From: Methylobacterium amylolyticum
Lineage (GTDB): Bacteria > Pseudomonadota > Alphaproteobacteria > Rhizobiales > Beijerinckiaceae
Reading direction: 5' to 3'
Length of the DNA stretch: 64,000 nt
Assembly: GCF_030700245.1 (NCBI RefSeq)
Contig: NZ_JAUYZI010000006.1
Coordinates: 1 to 64,000 of the forward strand
In this document: positions 32,600 to 40,218 of the stretch, in pieces
Layout of the letters: the number at the start of each line of letters is the position of its first letter
How positions within the stretch are numbered: the stretch's first letter is position 1
Notes under the pieces: model-generated
Told to the model about the DNA's origin: nothing
The model's input: only the letters and a program-made list of their open reading frames with translations
Databases searched by the model: none
Translations under genes and position numbers: made by a program

Positions 32600-32794
32600 G
32601 TGCCGGCTGTTTTCCAGACCGCTAACCGTGCCGCGACCGCGCGCGACCGGGCCAGGGCCCGCAGGCAGCGCTGGATGCTGCTCCTGGCTTTCGAGATCCT
32701 GGTGTTCGGCTTCGCCCAGGCCGCGTTCCAGCCGGTGCGTCGGCCCGGGATCACCGTGGAGCAGACGGTGACGCCGAACCACGTCGTCACCTGA
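32600..32794 (+). CDS. small single-pass membrane protein, 64 residues
   Basis: GTG at 32600 follows CCGGGGAC. A basic head with many Arg ([15 protein letters not shown]) precedes one hydrophobic segment ([19 protein letters not shown]), and the tail would face the periplasm. No family recognised. The perfect CtrA box 20 bases upstream is close for a promoter site, so the true start may be elsewhere or the box may repress. Confidence 0.45.
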   Translation: MPAVFQTANRAATARDRARARRQRWMLLLAFEILVFGFAQAAFQPVRRPGITVEQTVTPNHVVT

Positions 32795-32803
32795 GTGCCC
32801 GCG

Positions 32804-32833
32804 TTGCGGCGCCTCGGAGCGCGGTGCTATAGC
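32804..32833 (+). promoter_or_regulatory. gatC promoter
   Basis: TTGCGG at 32804-32809, then 18 bases, then TATAGC at 32828-32833 (or CTATAG at 17-base spacing). It lies 48 bases before the gatC ATG, in the gap after the small membrane-protein gene. Confidence 0.5.
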
Positions 32834-32880
32834 CCGGCCGGCCGCGGGAGGTGGTTCCGCGCCGGGACGAATGGGACGGC

Positions 32881-33168
32881 ATGTCGGTCGACGAGAAGAC
32901 AGTCCGGCGGATCGCGCACCTCGCGCGGATCGCGGTCACCGACGAGGAGGTCGGGCCGCTCGGAGCCGAGCTGAACGCGATCCTCGCCTTCGTCGAGCAG
33001 CTCGACGCGGTCGACGTGTCCGGCGTCGAGCCGATGACATCGGTCCTGCCGATGGCGATGAAGAAGCGCGAGGACGTCGTCACCGACGGCGGCCGGGCCG
33101 ACGACGTGGTCGCCAACGCGCCCGAGACCGAGGACAACTATTTCCTGGTGCCGAAGGTCGTCGAGTAG
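32881..33168 (+). CDS. gatC: aspartyl/glutamyl-tRNA amidotransferase subunit C
   Basis: 95 residues. It stabilises GatA and links it to Gat[17 protein letters not shown] at the start, [22 protein letters not shown] and the closing [10 protein letters not shown] are typical. First gene of the gat set; gatA begins 71 bases later, after a hairpin. Confidence 0.95.
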   Translation: MSVDEKTVRRIAHLARIAVTDEEVGPLGAELNAILAFVEQLDAVDVSGVEPMTSVLPMAMKKREDVVTDGGRADDVVANAPETEDNYFLVPKVVE

Positions 33169-33180
33169 GCGGCCCGGTCC

Positions 33181-33200
33181 GGCCCCCGATCGGGGCCTTT
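33181..33200 (+). terminator. hairpin with short T-tract between gatC and gatA
   Basis: GGCCCC (33181-33186) pairs with GGGGCC (33192-33197) around CCGAT-like loop bases and is followed by TTT. It may attenuate or terminate part of the transcripts between gatC and gatA, but the T-tract is short. Confidence 0.35.
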
Positions 33201-33239
33201 CGCAGGCAGGCGCGCGAGCGCGCGGGGACTTTGAGAAGC

Positions 33240-34721
33240 GTGAGCAGCCCGAACGAACTCACCCTGGCCGAGGCGCGCGACGCCCTGAAGGCCAAGCGGC
33301 TCTCGGCCCGCGAGCTGACGCAGGCGCATCTCGACGCGATGGCGAAGGCGCGGGCACTCAACGCCTACGTCCTGGAGACGCCGGACCGGGCGCTCGCGAT
33401 GGCCGGCGCCTCGGACGGCAAGATCGCCGCGGGCGAGGCGCGCCCGCTGGAGGGCCTGCCGCTCGGCATCAAGGACCTGTTCTGCACCCACGGGGTGACG
33501 ACCACGGCCGGCTCGAAGATCCTGGAGACCTTCGAGCCGCACTACGAATCGGCCGTCTCCGCGAATCTCTGGCGCGACGGCGCGGTGATGCTGGGCAAGC
33601 TCAACCTCGACGAGTTCGCCATGGGCTCGTCGAACGAGACGAGCGCCTACGGTGACGTGGTCTCGCCCTGGCGGCGCAACGGTTCGGACGCCAGGCTCGT
33701 CCCCGGCGGCTCGTCCGGCGGCTCGGCGGCGGCGGTCGCGGCGCGGCTGTGCCTCGGCGCCACCGCCACCGACACCGGCGGCTCGATCCGCCAGCCCGCC
33801 GCCTTCACCGGCACGGTCGGCATCAAGCCGACCTACGGCCGCTGCTCGCGCTGGGGCACGGTGGCCTTCGCCTCCTCGCTCGATCAGGCCGGCCCGATCG
33901 CCCGCACGGTCCGCGACTGCGCGATCCTGCTCGGCTCGATGTCCGGGCCGGACCCGCGCGACACCACCTGCGCCGACCTGCCCGTGCCCGACTTCGAGGC
34001 GGCGGTCGGCCGCGGCGTGAAGGGCCTGACCATCGGCATCCCGCGGGAGTACCGGGTCGACGGCATGCCGACCGAGATCCAGGCGCTGTGGGACCAGGGC
34101 GCCGCGTGGCTCAAGGAGGCCGGCGCGACCATCAAGGACATCTCGCTGCCGCACACGGCCTACGCGCTGCCGGCCTACTACATCGTCGCCCCGGCCGAGG
34201 CGTCCTCGAACCTCGCCCGCTACGACGGCGTGCGCTACGGCCTGCGCGTGCCCGGCGCCAACATCGCCGACATGTACGAGAAGACCCGCGCGGCGGGCTT
34301 CGGCCGCGAGGTGAAGCGGCGGATCATGATCGGCACCTACGTGCTGTCGGCAGGCTACTACGACGCCTACTACGTGCGCGCCCAGAAGATCCGCACGCTG
34401 ATCCGGCGCGACTTCGAGGCCGCCTACGCGGACGGGGTCGACGCGATCCTCACCCCCGCCACCCCGTCCTCGGCCTTCGGCATCGGCGAGAAGGCGTCCG
34501 CCGACCCGGTGGAGATGTACCTCAACGACGTGTTCACGGTGACCGTGAACATGGCCGGCCTGCCCGGGATCAGCGTGCCGGCCGGCCTCGACGGGCAGGG
34601 GCTGCCGCTCGGACTCCAGCTCATCGGCCGGCCCTTCGACGAGGAGACGCTGTTCGCCACGGCGCAGACCATCGAGGCGGCGGCCGGGCGGATCGCATTG
34701 CCCGGAGCGTGGTGGGCATGA
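33240..34721 (+). CDS. gatA: aspartyl/glutamyl-tRNA amidotransferase subunit A
   Basis: 493 residues from GTG at 33240. It releases ammonia from glutamine for transamidation of Glu-tRNA(Gln) or Asp-tRNA(Asn). The amidase triad is K78 (GIKDLFC), cis-Ser S158 (GGSSGGS) and nucleophile S182 ([10 protein letters not shown]). The stop overlaps the start of the next small membrane gene (ATGA). Because aspS is also present, the set probably serves mischarged Gln- or Asn-tRNA. Confidence 0.96.
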   Translation: MSSPNELTLAEARDALKAKRLSARELTQAHLDAMAKARALNAYVLETPDRALAMAGASDGKIAAGEARPLEGLPLGIKDLFCTHGVTTTAGSKILETFEPHYESAVSANLWRDGAVMLGKLNLDEFAMGSSNETSAYGDVVSPWRRNGSDARLVPGGSSGGSAAAVAARLCLGATATDTGGSIRQPAAFTGTVGIKPTYGRCSRWGTVAFASSLDQAGPIARTVRDCAILLGSMSGPDPRDTTCADLPVPDFEAAVGRGVKGLTIGIPREYRVDGMPTEIQALWDQGAAWLKEAGATIKDISLPHTAYALPAYYIVAPAEASSNLARYDGVRYGLRVPGANIADMYEKTRAAGFGREVKRRIMIGTYVLSAGYYDAYYVRAQKIRTLIRRDFEAAYADGVDAILTPATPSSAFGIGEKASADPVEMYLNDVFTVTVNMAGLPGISVPAGLDGQGLPLGLQLIGRPFDEETLFATAQTIEAAAGRIALPGAWWA

Positions 34722-35017
34722 CCGTCCCGTTCTATCCCTGGACCGTCTGGATCTGGGCGGCCTTCGACCCCGCCCTGATCGTGGTGGCGCTCTATCTCGG
34801 CTGGACGGCGAGCCAGTTCGGCAAGACGTTCATCGCGGCGATCGCTGCCTTCGCCATCGCCGTGCTGTTCTCCTACGTGGTGACGGCGGCGGGTATCCCC
34901 TGGCCGGCACCGATCACCCATGACGGGCCGACCTTCTTCTCCGTCCGGGCGGTGGCGGCGCTGCTCTGGGCGATGCTGGGCTTCGGGGCCCGGCGGGTCG
35001 TGCGGCGCCGCGCTTGA
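34718..35017 (+). CDS. small membrane protein, 99 residues
   Basis: Three hydrophobic stretches ([39 protein letters not shown] and [17 protein letters not shown]) make a three-helix inner-membrane protein with a basic C-terminal tail. ATG at 34718 overlaps the gatA stop. No family recognised; its link to amidotransferase function is unknown. Confidence 0.7.
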   Translation: MTVPFYPWTVWIWAAFDPALIVVALYLGWTASQFGKTFIAAIAAFAIAVLFSYVVTAAGIPWPAPITHDGPTFFSVRAVAALLWAMLGFGARRVVRRRA

Positions 35018-35069
35018 CCCCCGCGGGCGGCGGCTCCTAACTGAACGCCGCGACAGCGCCCGATCCCAC

Positions 35070-35191
35070 CCACCGCCTCATCCTGAGGTGCCCGCGTCAG
35101 CGGGCCTCGAAGGAGGGCTCCAGGGATCGCGGCGGCTTCTGGAGGCCTCTTATCGAGGCGGCGCGCGCCGCGCCTCGGGATGAGGCGGTGG
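35070..35191. repeat. 122-bp intergenic repeat with 14-bp terminal inverted repeats
   Basis: A perfect 14-base inverted repeat, CCACCGCCTCATCC at 35070-35083 and its complement at 35178-35191, bounds the element. Inside are TGAGGTGCCCGCGTCAGCGGGCCTCGAA and a second arm TCGAGGCGGCGCGCGCC. The left end resembles the CTCATCCTGAGG-type repeats often seen between genes in Rhizobiales. It sits 36 bases before gatB. Confidence 0.8.
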
Positions 35192-35226
35192 ACTGGACCC
35201 ATCGGAAAGAGCCGGCCCGGACGACC

Positions 35227-36702
35227 ATGAACGCATCTGTCGACCCCAAGAAGCTGATCAAGGGCGGCCTGCACGACTGGGAGGTGATCGTCGGCATGGA
35301 GATCCATGCCCAGGTGACCAGCCGGGCGAAGCTGTTCTCCGGCGCCTCGACCGCCTTCGGGGCCGAGCCGAACGATCACGTCTCCCTCGTCGACGCGGCG
35401 ATGCCGGGCATGCTGCCGGTGATCAACGCCGAGTGCGTGTCGCAGGCGGTGCGGACCGGCCTCGGCCTCAAGGCCCAGATCAACCTGCGGTCAGTGTTCG
35501 ATCGGAAGAACTACTTCTACCCGGATCTGCCGCAGGGCTACCAGATCTCGCAGTACAAGGACCCGATCGTCGGTGAGGGCGAGGTGACCGTCGACATGGC
35601 CGACGGCACGACGATCACCGTCGGGATCGAGCGGCTGCACCTGGAGCAGGACGCCGGCAAGTCGCTCCACGACCAGGACCCGACCCGCAGCTTCGTCGAC
35701 CTCAACCGGTCCGGCGTCGCGCTGATGGAGATCGTGTCGCGGCCGGACCTGCGCTCGTCGGAGGAGGCCAAGGCCTACGTGACCAAGCTGCGCACCATCC
35801 TGCGCTATCTGGGCACCTGCGACGGCGACATGGAGAAGGGCAACCTGCGCGCCGACGTGAACGTCTCGGTGCGCCGCCCCGGCGACCCGCTCGGCACCCG
35901 CTGCGAGATCAAGAACGTCAACTCGATCCGCTTCATCGGGCAGGCGATCGAGACCGAGGCGCGCCGCCAGATCGCCATCCTGGAGGACGGGGGGTCGATC
36001 CAGCAGGAGACCCGCCTGTTCGACCCGGGCAAGGGCGAGACGCGCTCGATGCGCTCCAAGGAGGAGGCGCACGATTACCGCTACTTCCCCGATCCGGACC
36101 TGCTGCCGCTCGAATTCGATCAGGCGTACGTCGACGCCCTCGCCGCCGGGCTGCCGGAGCTGCCGGACGCCAAGAAGGCCCGCTTCGTGGGCGATTTCGG
36201 CCTCAGCGCCTACGACGCGGGCGTGCTCGTGGCCGAGCGGGCGTCGGCCGACTACTACGAGGCCGTGGCGCGCGGGCGCGACGGCAAGGCCGCGGCGAAC
36301 TGGGTGATCAACGAGCTGTTCGGCCGCCTCAACAAGGAGGGGCTGACGATCGAGGCGACCCCGGTCTCGGCCGATCAGCTCGGTGCCATCGTCGACCTGA
36401 TCGGCGAGGGGGTGATCTCCGGCAAGATCGCCAAGGACCTGTTCGAGATCGTCTGGACGGAGGGCGGCGACCCGCGCGCCCTCGTCGAGGCGCGCGGCAT
36501 GAAGCAGGTGACCGACACCGGCGCCATCGAGGCGGCGGTGGACGCGATCATCGCCGCCAACCCCGACAAGGTCGAGCAGGCCAAGGCGAAGCCGACGCTG
36601 CTCGGCTGGTTCGTCGGCCAGACGATGAAGGCGACCGGCGGCAAGGCCAACCCGGCGGCGGTCAACGCGCTGCTGAAGGAGAAGCTGGGGATCGAGGGAT
36701 GA
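35227..36702 (+). CDS. gatB: aspartyl/glutamyl-tRNA amidotransferase subunit B
   Basis: 491 residues. It binds the mischarged tRNA and carries out the kinase and transamidation steps. [70 protein letters not shown] and [11 protein letters not shown] form the kinase domain; the YqeY-like tail domain ends near KLGIEG. ATG at 35227. Confidence 0.96.
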   Translation: MNASVDPKKLIKGGLHDWEVIVGMEIHAQVTSRAKLFSGASTAFGAEPNDHVSLVDAAMPGMLPVINAECVSQAVRTGLGLKAQINLRSVFDRKNYFYPDLPQGYQISQYKDPIVGEGEVTVDMADGTTITVGIERLHLEQDAGKSLHDQDPTRSFVDLNRSGVALMEIVSRPDLRSSEEAKAYVTKLRTILRYLGTCDGDMEKGNLRADVNVSVRRPGDPLGTRCEIKNVNSIRFIGQAIETEARRQIAILEDGGSIQQETRLFDPGKGETRSMRSKEEAHDYRYFPDPDLLPLEFDQAYVDALAAGLPELPDAKKARFVGDFGLSAYDAGVLVAERASADYYEAVARGRDGKAAANWVINELFGRLNKEGLTIEATPVSADQLGAIVDLIGEGVISGKIAKDLFEIVWTEGGDPRALVEARGMKQVTDTGAIEAAVDAIIAANPDKVEQAKAKPTLLGWFVGQTMKATGGKANPAAVNALLKEKLGIEG

Positions 36703-36790
36703 AAGCGCCCGGCCGTCGCTTACCTTGTTGGCGACGCACGCCCATCCTATCGTCGCGCAGCGTGCGCCTGACGCAGGCTCGGAACCGCCG

Positions 36791-37141
36791 ATGTCTCACA
36801 TCCAGTTGATCGAGAAGGCCGTCCTCCCGACGTCCCTGTGGCTGACGTTCTGGGACCTCGGTGAGCAGAGCCAGATCTCGATGGAGATCGCCGCGCCGAC
36901 CGAGATCTACGAGGTTGGTGCGGTCTTCAGCCTCGACCGGGATGCCAAGTTCGAGCGGCTGGCATTGAGGCCGGTGTCCGACGGCGACGTGTCGGCGTCA
37001 CTGCGCCAGCATCTCCTGATCCCGTTGCCGGCGCGTGTGCCGCGCCAGGATCATCCGATTGTGCAGAAGTCCGTGTCCATCCGCGAAACGAGCGATGCCA
37101 CGACGCGCGTCCACGCAGGGCTGATCAGCTTGATCGGCTGA
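36791..37141 (+). CDS. unknown protein preceding a papain-like amidase
   Basis: 116 residues, soluble, no signal peptide. It starts MSHIQLIEKAVLPTSLWLTFWDLGEQSQ and ends GLISLIG. I recognise no family. Codon use is richer in A/T at third positions than in the neighbouring core genes, and GC content is visibly lower, suggesting acquisition. It ends 6 bases before the peptidase-like gene, so they probably act together, perhaps as inhibitor, chaperone or regulator of it (inference). Confidence 0.55.
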   Translation: MSHIQLIEKAVLPTSLWLTFWDLGEQSQISMEIAAPTEIYEVGAVFSLDRDAKFERLALRPVSDGDVSASLRQHLLIPLPARVPRQDHPIVQKSVSIRETSDATTRVHAGLISLIG

Positions 37142-37147
37142 ACGCCG

Positions 37148-37807
37148 GTGATCGAAACACCGATCAATCGAGCCCAGGCTGCGCAGTGCCGTCCGTCTCC
37201 GGGAAGTCTCGGCGCGCTCTTCACACTCTGCGCCGTCAGTTTCGAAGGACGAACGTTCTCGCTGAACGTCGCCGATATCCGAGCCGGGGATGTCATCATC
37301 CAGAGCCGGCCGTCGATCGACCAACTGAATCCTGTTTACCGCTATCAGCGTCTGCTGTTTGGCGCAGACGTGGCTCGGTGGACGCATTGCGGGATCATCG
37401 ACGAGAATCTTACGGTCTGGGATGCGATGCCCGGCGCCCATGTCAGGTCGCGTCCACTCCGTGTACTCCTGAGCGAGTCTCACAGACTCAAGATCGTGCG
37501 GCCCGTTATTCCGCCAGCGCCGGTCGGGTTGCGAACGTCTCTCCTGCAATTTTCCAATCACCAGTACAGCGTCTTCAGCGTCGAAACCGTCGGCCGGCTG
37601 GGTGCACGGCTCGCGCGCGCCGGACCTTGGCCGAACCCCGCCACGAACGACGGAACGGTCATGTGCTCACTGTTCGTCTCCGACGTCCTGCGCCGATCGA
37701 CACGGCATGGGTTTTTCCGGCAACTGCCTATCGCAGTTCCGGCCGACTTCGCGACGGATGCTGATTTTACCGACGTACCACTTCACTGGTGCGCCGCAGA
37801 GCCTTGA
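37148..37807 (+). CDS. permuted papain-like (NlpC/P60-superfamily, YiiX/YaeF-like) amidase candidate
   Basis: 219 residues from GTG at 37148. IRAGDVIIQ at 44-52 starts the fold, H80 lies in TWTHCGI-like WTHCGII (78-84), D92 is a possible third residue, and C173 lies in VMCSLFVSDVL. His before Cys is the circularly permuted arrangement of the YiiX/YaeF and LRAT-like branch of NlpC/P60 peptidases, which cut amide bonds of peptidoglycan or act on lipids. No signal peptide. The codon use is atypical for the window. Active-site roles are inferred from spacing. Confidence 0.55.
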   Translation: MIETPINRAQAAQCRPSPGSLGALFTLCAVSFEGRTFSLNVADIRAGDVIIQSRPSIDQLNPVYRYQRLLFGADVARWTHCGIIDENLTVWDAMPGAHVRSRPLRVLLSESHRLKIVRPVIPPAPVGLRTSLLQFSNHQYSVFSVETVGRLGARLARAGPWPNPATNDGTVMCSLFVSDVLRRSTRHGFFRQLPIAVPADFATDADFTDVPLHWCAAEP

Positions 37808-37954
37808 AGAAACGCGGCGGGAGCGGTCTGAGGTGGGGCATTTCGCGTGTTCGAAGTCGTACCGTGTCGGTCGCTTCTGCGCCCCTGGGACCGCTCTCGT
37901 CCCGCTGTCCGTACCGTGCCGCTGGGTTCCAGGCCGAACGTGTCCCGGCGCCGT

Positions 37955-38144
37955 CTAGGCGGCCTTCTGCTGCGGTGGAGTCATTCCTGTCTCCTCCAAC
38001 CCTGCCGGCCAGTAACGACCCTGCGATCCGCAGACGATCGAGTTCTCCGGCCGATCCGTGCCCGCATCTGCGAAGCACAGGATCAGACTGCGCCCGTCGA
38101 AGTCTGCGGTCAATACGAAAAATGCGGCCGCGCTTGATCTCCAT
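37955..38144 (-). pseudogene. frameshifted small-protein remnant
   Basis: On the reverse strand, an ATG at 38144 opens MEIKRGRIF, then the frame breaks in a run of five Ts (38118-38122 on the forward strand). Dropping one T joins it to a clean frame: VLTADFDGRSLILCFADAG, then NSIVCGSQGRYWPAGLEETG and a stop at 37955-37957. The joined 62-residue product looks like a natural protein; the family is unknown. It lies in a 423-base gap otherwise without genes (37808-38230), beside the low-GC patch. A sequencing error is possible. Confidence 0.4.
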
Positions 38145-38230
38145 CGTCTTGCCGCCGCGATCCCGCAGCGCGTGCGAGGCGGATCAGAGGGTTAGCGCGG
38201 GGAGACCGGCACCGCAAAAGATCGCCCAGG

Positions 38231-38731
38231 TCAGCGGCCCGCACCCATGTTGTTCTCGACGAGGAAGCGGACCGCCCGGTCGAAGGACTCGTCGGTGTTG
38301 CCGCGCAGGTCCACGCTGTAGGCCCGCTCCGGCCCGGTGCCGTCGAGGGGTTTGACGTAGACGTTGAGGTTCAGGATCAGGTTGGAGACCTTCTGCACCT
38401 CGCCGGTGATCGCCACGTCGGCGCCGAGCTTGCGCGCCAGCGCGTCGGCGCAGCCGTTGCAGCGGCGCAGTTCGGGGCCCTTGGCGACCTCGTCCCGGAC
38501 CGGGTCGGTCGAGACCACCGTGAACAGCCCCTTGTCCCGCAGAAGGTCGCGCAGTTCGGCGCTGGTGCGCTTCAGGCGCTCGTGCTCGGCCGCGTCGGTC
38601 GGGACCGGCGAGAGGTTCGAGTACTGGAGATCGAACACCGCGGCCTTCTTCGACGCGGCCAGCGCCGGGCCGGCGATCCAGGGGACGGTCGCCAGAACGG
38701 TGGCGAAGAGGGCGGCGGCGATGCGGGCCAT
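38231..38731 (-). CDS. secreted DUF2380/DUF3280-like protein
   Basis: 166 residues. A signal peptide (about 1-26) precedes AVFDLQYSNLSPVPTDAAEHERLKRTSAELRDLLRDKG, then a CNGCADALARKLGADVAITGEVQKVSNLILNLNVYV stretch. This is the pattern of DUF2380/DUF3280 proteins, which resemble the TolB N-terminal or CsgG-like fold; function unknown. Periplasmic location is expected. It follows the HlyD gene on the same strand but 140 bases away. Confidence 0.65.
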   Translation of the reverse strand: MARIAAALFATVLATVPWIAGPALAASKKAAVFDLQYSNLSPVPTDAAEHERLKRTSAELRDLLRDKGLFTVVSTDPVRDEVAKGPELRRCNGCADALARKLGADVAITGEVQKVSNLILNLNVYVKPLDGTGPERAYSVDLRGNTDESFDRAVRFLVENNMGAGR

Positions 38732-38871
38732 GGGGCTCTCCCGGTGCGGCACCGCCCGGATCCTGCCCGCCCTCCGACAGGGAACGGCGGTCAGGAGCGA
38801 TCGAGATGCGAGCGTTGCGCGCCTTCGGACAACGCCCGGATGCAGAGGCGGTGCGGTGACGGGCGGTGCGC

Positions 38872-39966
38872 TCAGCGCCGCTCCGCCTCGGCCCGCGGCC
38901 CGGCCGCCGGCGTGCCCCAGCCCGCGACCCGGTCGCGCAGGTTCATGAACCATGCGGGCGGCGGCGCGCGACCGTCGCCCACCACCACCGTGGCGGTCAT
39001 GCCGGCCACCAGCGGCACGTCCGGCGGCACGTGGTCGATGCGCACCCGCACCGGCACGCGCTGGGCGAGCCGCACCCAGGTGTAGACCGGGTTCACGTCC
39101 GGCAGGCCCTGCGTGCTCGGGGCGGCGTTCGCGGTGGAGATGCCGAGGGTGATGCTCTCCACGGTGCCCTTGAGGTGCGGGGCGTAGCCCATCAGCGCGA
39201 TGTCGGCCGGGTCGCCGACGTGGATGGCCGCCATCTTCGTCTCTTCGAAGTAGCCGTCGATCCAGAAGGAATCGGTGTCGATGACGCTGATGTTCGAGGT
39301 CCCGGTCCGGGCATAGTCGCCGACCCGCATCAGCAGGTTGGTCACTCGGCCGTTGACCGTCGAGGTCACCCGCGTGCGGGCGAGATTGACCTGAGCCTGC
39401 CGCAGCCGCGCCTGGGCCCCCTCGACCGCCGCGGCGGCGATCTTGGCGTTGCCGGCATAGATCTGCTTCTCCTCCACCGAGGTCGAGACCGTGGTCAGGG
39501 CCTCGCGGCGGGCGGATTGCGCGCTCTTGACCGAGAGATCGGCCTCGCGGTTCTTCACCTCGGCGTCGGCGGTGGTCACCGAGACCTCGAAGTCCACCGG
39601 ATCGATGACGTAGAGCACGTCGCCCTTGCGCACCGCCTGGTTGTCGACGACCCGCACTTCGACGATCTGGCCGGCGACCTGGGGGGCGATGTTGGCGACC
39701 TGGACCCGCACCCGCCCGTCGCGGGTCCACGGCGCTGCCACGTAGAACTCCCACATGAAGGCCGCGGCCACGCAGGCGGCCGCCAGGATCACGGCGGTGG
39801 CGGCCAGCCGGAACAGTGTCGCCGCCCGGCCGCGCCGGGCCACGAGCGGGCGCGGCGCGGTGATCGGCGGCGGCTCCTCGCGAGGCTGCTCGCGAGATTG
39901 CTCGGAAGGGGCGGACGGATTCGGGTCGTCCTGCGGGTCGTCCGCGTCGGCGCTCGTGCGGTCCAT
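38872..39966 (-). CDS. aaeA: HlyD-family periplasmic adaptor of an aromatic-acid efflux pump
   Basis: 364 residues: a 45-residue disordered cytoplasmic head, one membrane helix (about 50-72), then a membrane-fusion fold with VQVANIAPQVAGQIVEVRVVDNQAVRKGDVLYVID (biotinyl-lipoyl half), a helical hairpin, and RVTSTVNGRVTNL (second half). It joins the FUSC permease to the outer membrane. DUF1656 and FUSC genes lie directly upstream, matching the aaeB-aaeX-aaeA set of E. coli; gene symbols are by analogy. Confidence 0.82.
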   Translation of the reverse strand: MDRTSADADDPQDDPNPSAPSEQSREQPREEPPPITAPRPLVARRGRAATLFRLAATAVILAAACVAAAFMWEFYVAAPWTRDGRVRVQVANIAPQVAGQIVEVRVVDNQAVRKGDVLYVIDPVDFEVSVTTADAEVKNREADLSVKSAQSARREALTTVSTSVEEKQIYAGNAKIAAAAVEGAQARLRQAQVNLARTRVTSTVNGRVTNLLMRVGDYARTGTSNISVIDTDSFWIDGYFEETKMAAIHVGDPADIALMGYAPHLKGTVESITLGISTANAAPSTQGLPDVNPVYTWVRLAQRVPVRVRIDHVPPDVPLVAGMTATVVVGDGRAPPPAWFMNLRDRVAGWGTPAAGPRAEAERR

Positions 39967-40009
39967 GGCGTCAACGTGTGCGAGGGCGGTGGATCATGAT
40001 GTTTCCCGC

Positions 40010-40204
40010 CTAGAGGAACGCGAGCAGGAGGGCGAGGACGCAGACGTAGATGCCGGCCTCGGCCAGCGGCGCGTTGGCGACGTAGCGGCTGAGGCGGATC
40101 CAGGCGAACACCCGGCGGAGCAGCAGGAAGATCGCCAGCGCGCCGAGCGCGTAGGCGACGAAGGAGGAGATCAGCACCCCGCCGATATGGATGTCGCGAT
40201 ACAT
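40010..40204 (-). CDS. aaeX: DUF1656 small inner-membrane protein
   Basis: 64 residues with two hydrophobic stretches (VLISSFVAYALGALAIFLLL and AEAGIYVCVLALLLAFL). The opening MYRDIHIGGVLI is the DUF1656/AaeX signature. It sits between FUSC and HlyD genes, 14 and 43 bases from them, as in other AaeB-type efflux sets. Role unknown, presumably an accessory pump subunit. Confidence 0.88.
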   Translation of the reverse strand: MYRDIHIGGVLISSFVAYALGALAIFLLLRRVFAWIRLSRYVANAPLAEAGIYVCVLALLLAFL

Positions 40205-40218
40205 GGAGCCTCCCCGCC

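Noticed and set aside
37789..38355. Forward open frame in the gap after the amidase gene
   Set aside because: Ser/Arg-rich, no motif, overlaps the amidase end and the reverse-strand secreted-protein gene. The reverse-strand remnant explains this stretch better.
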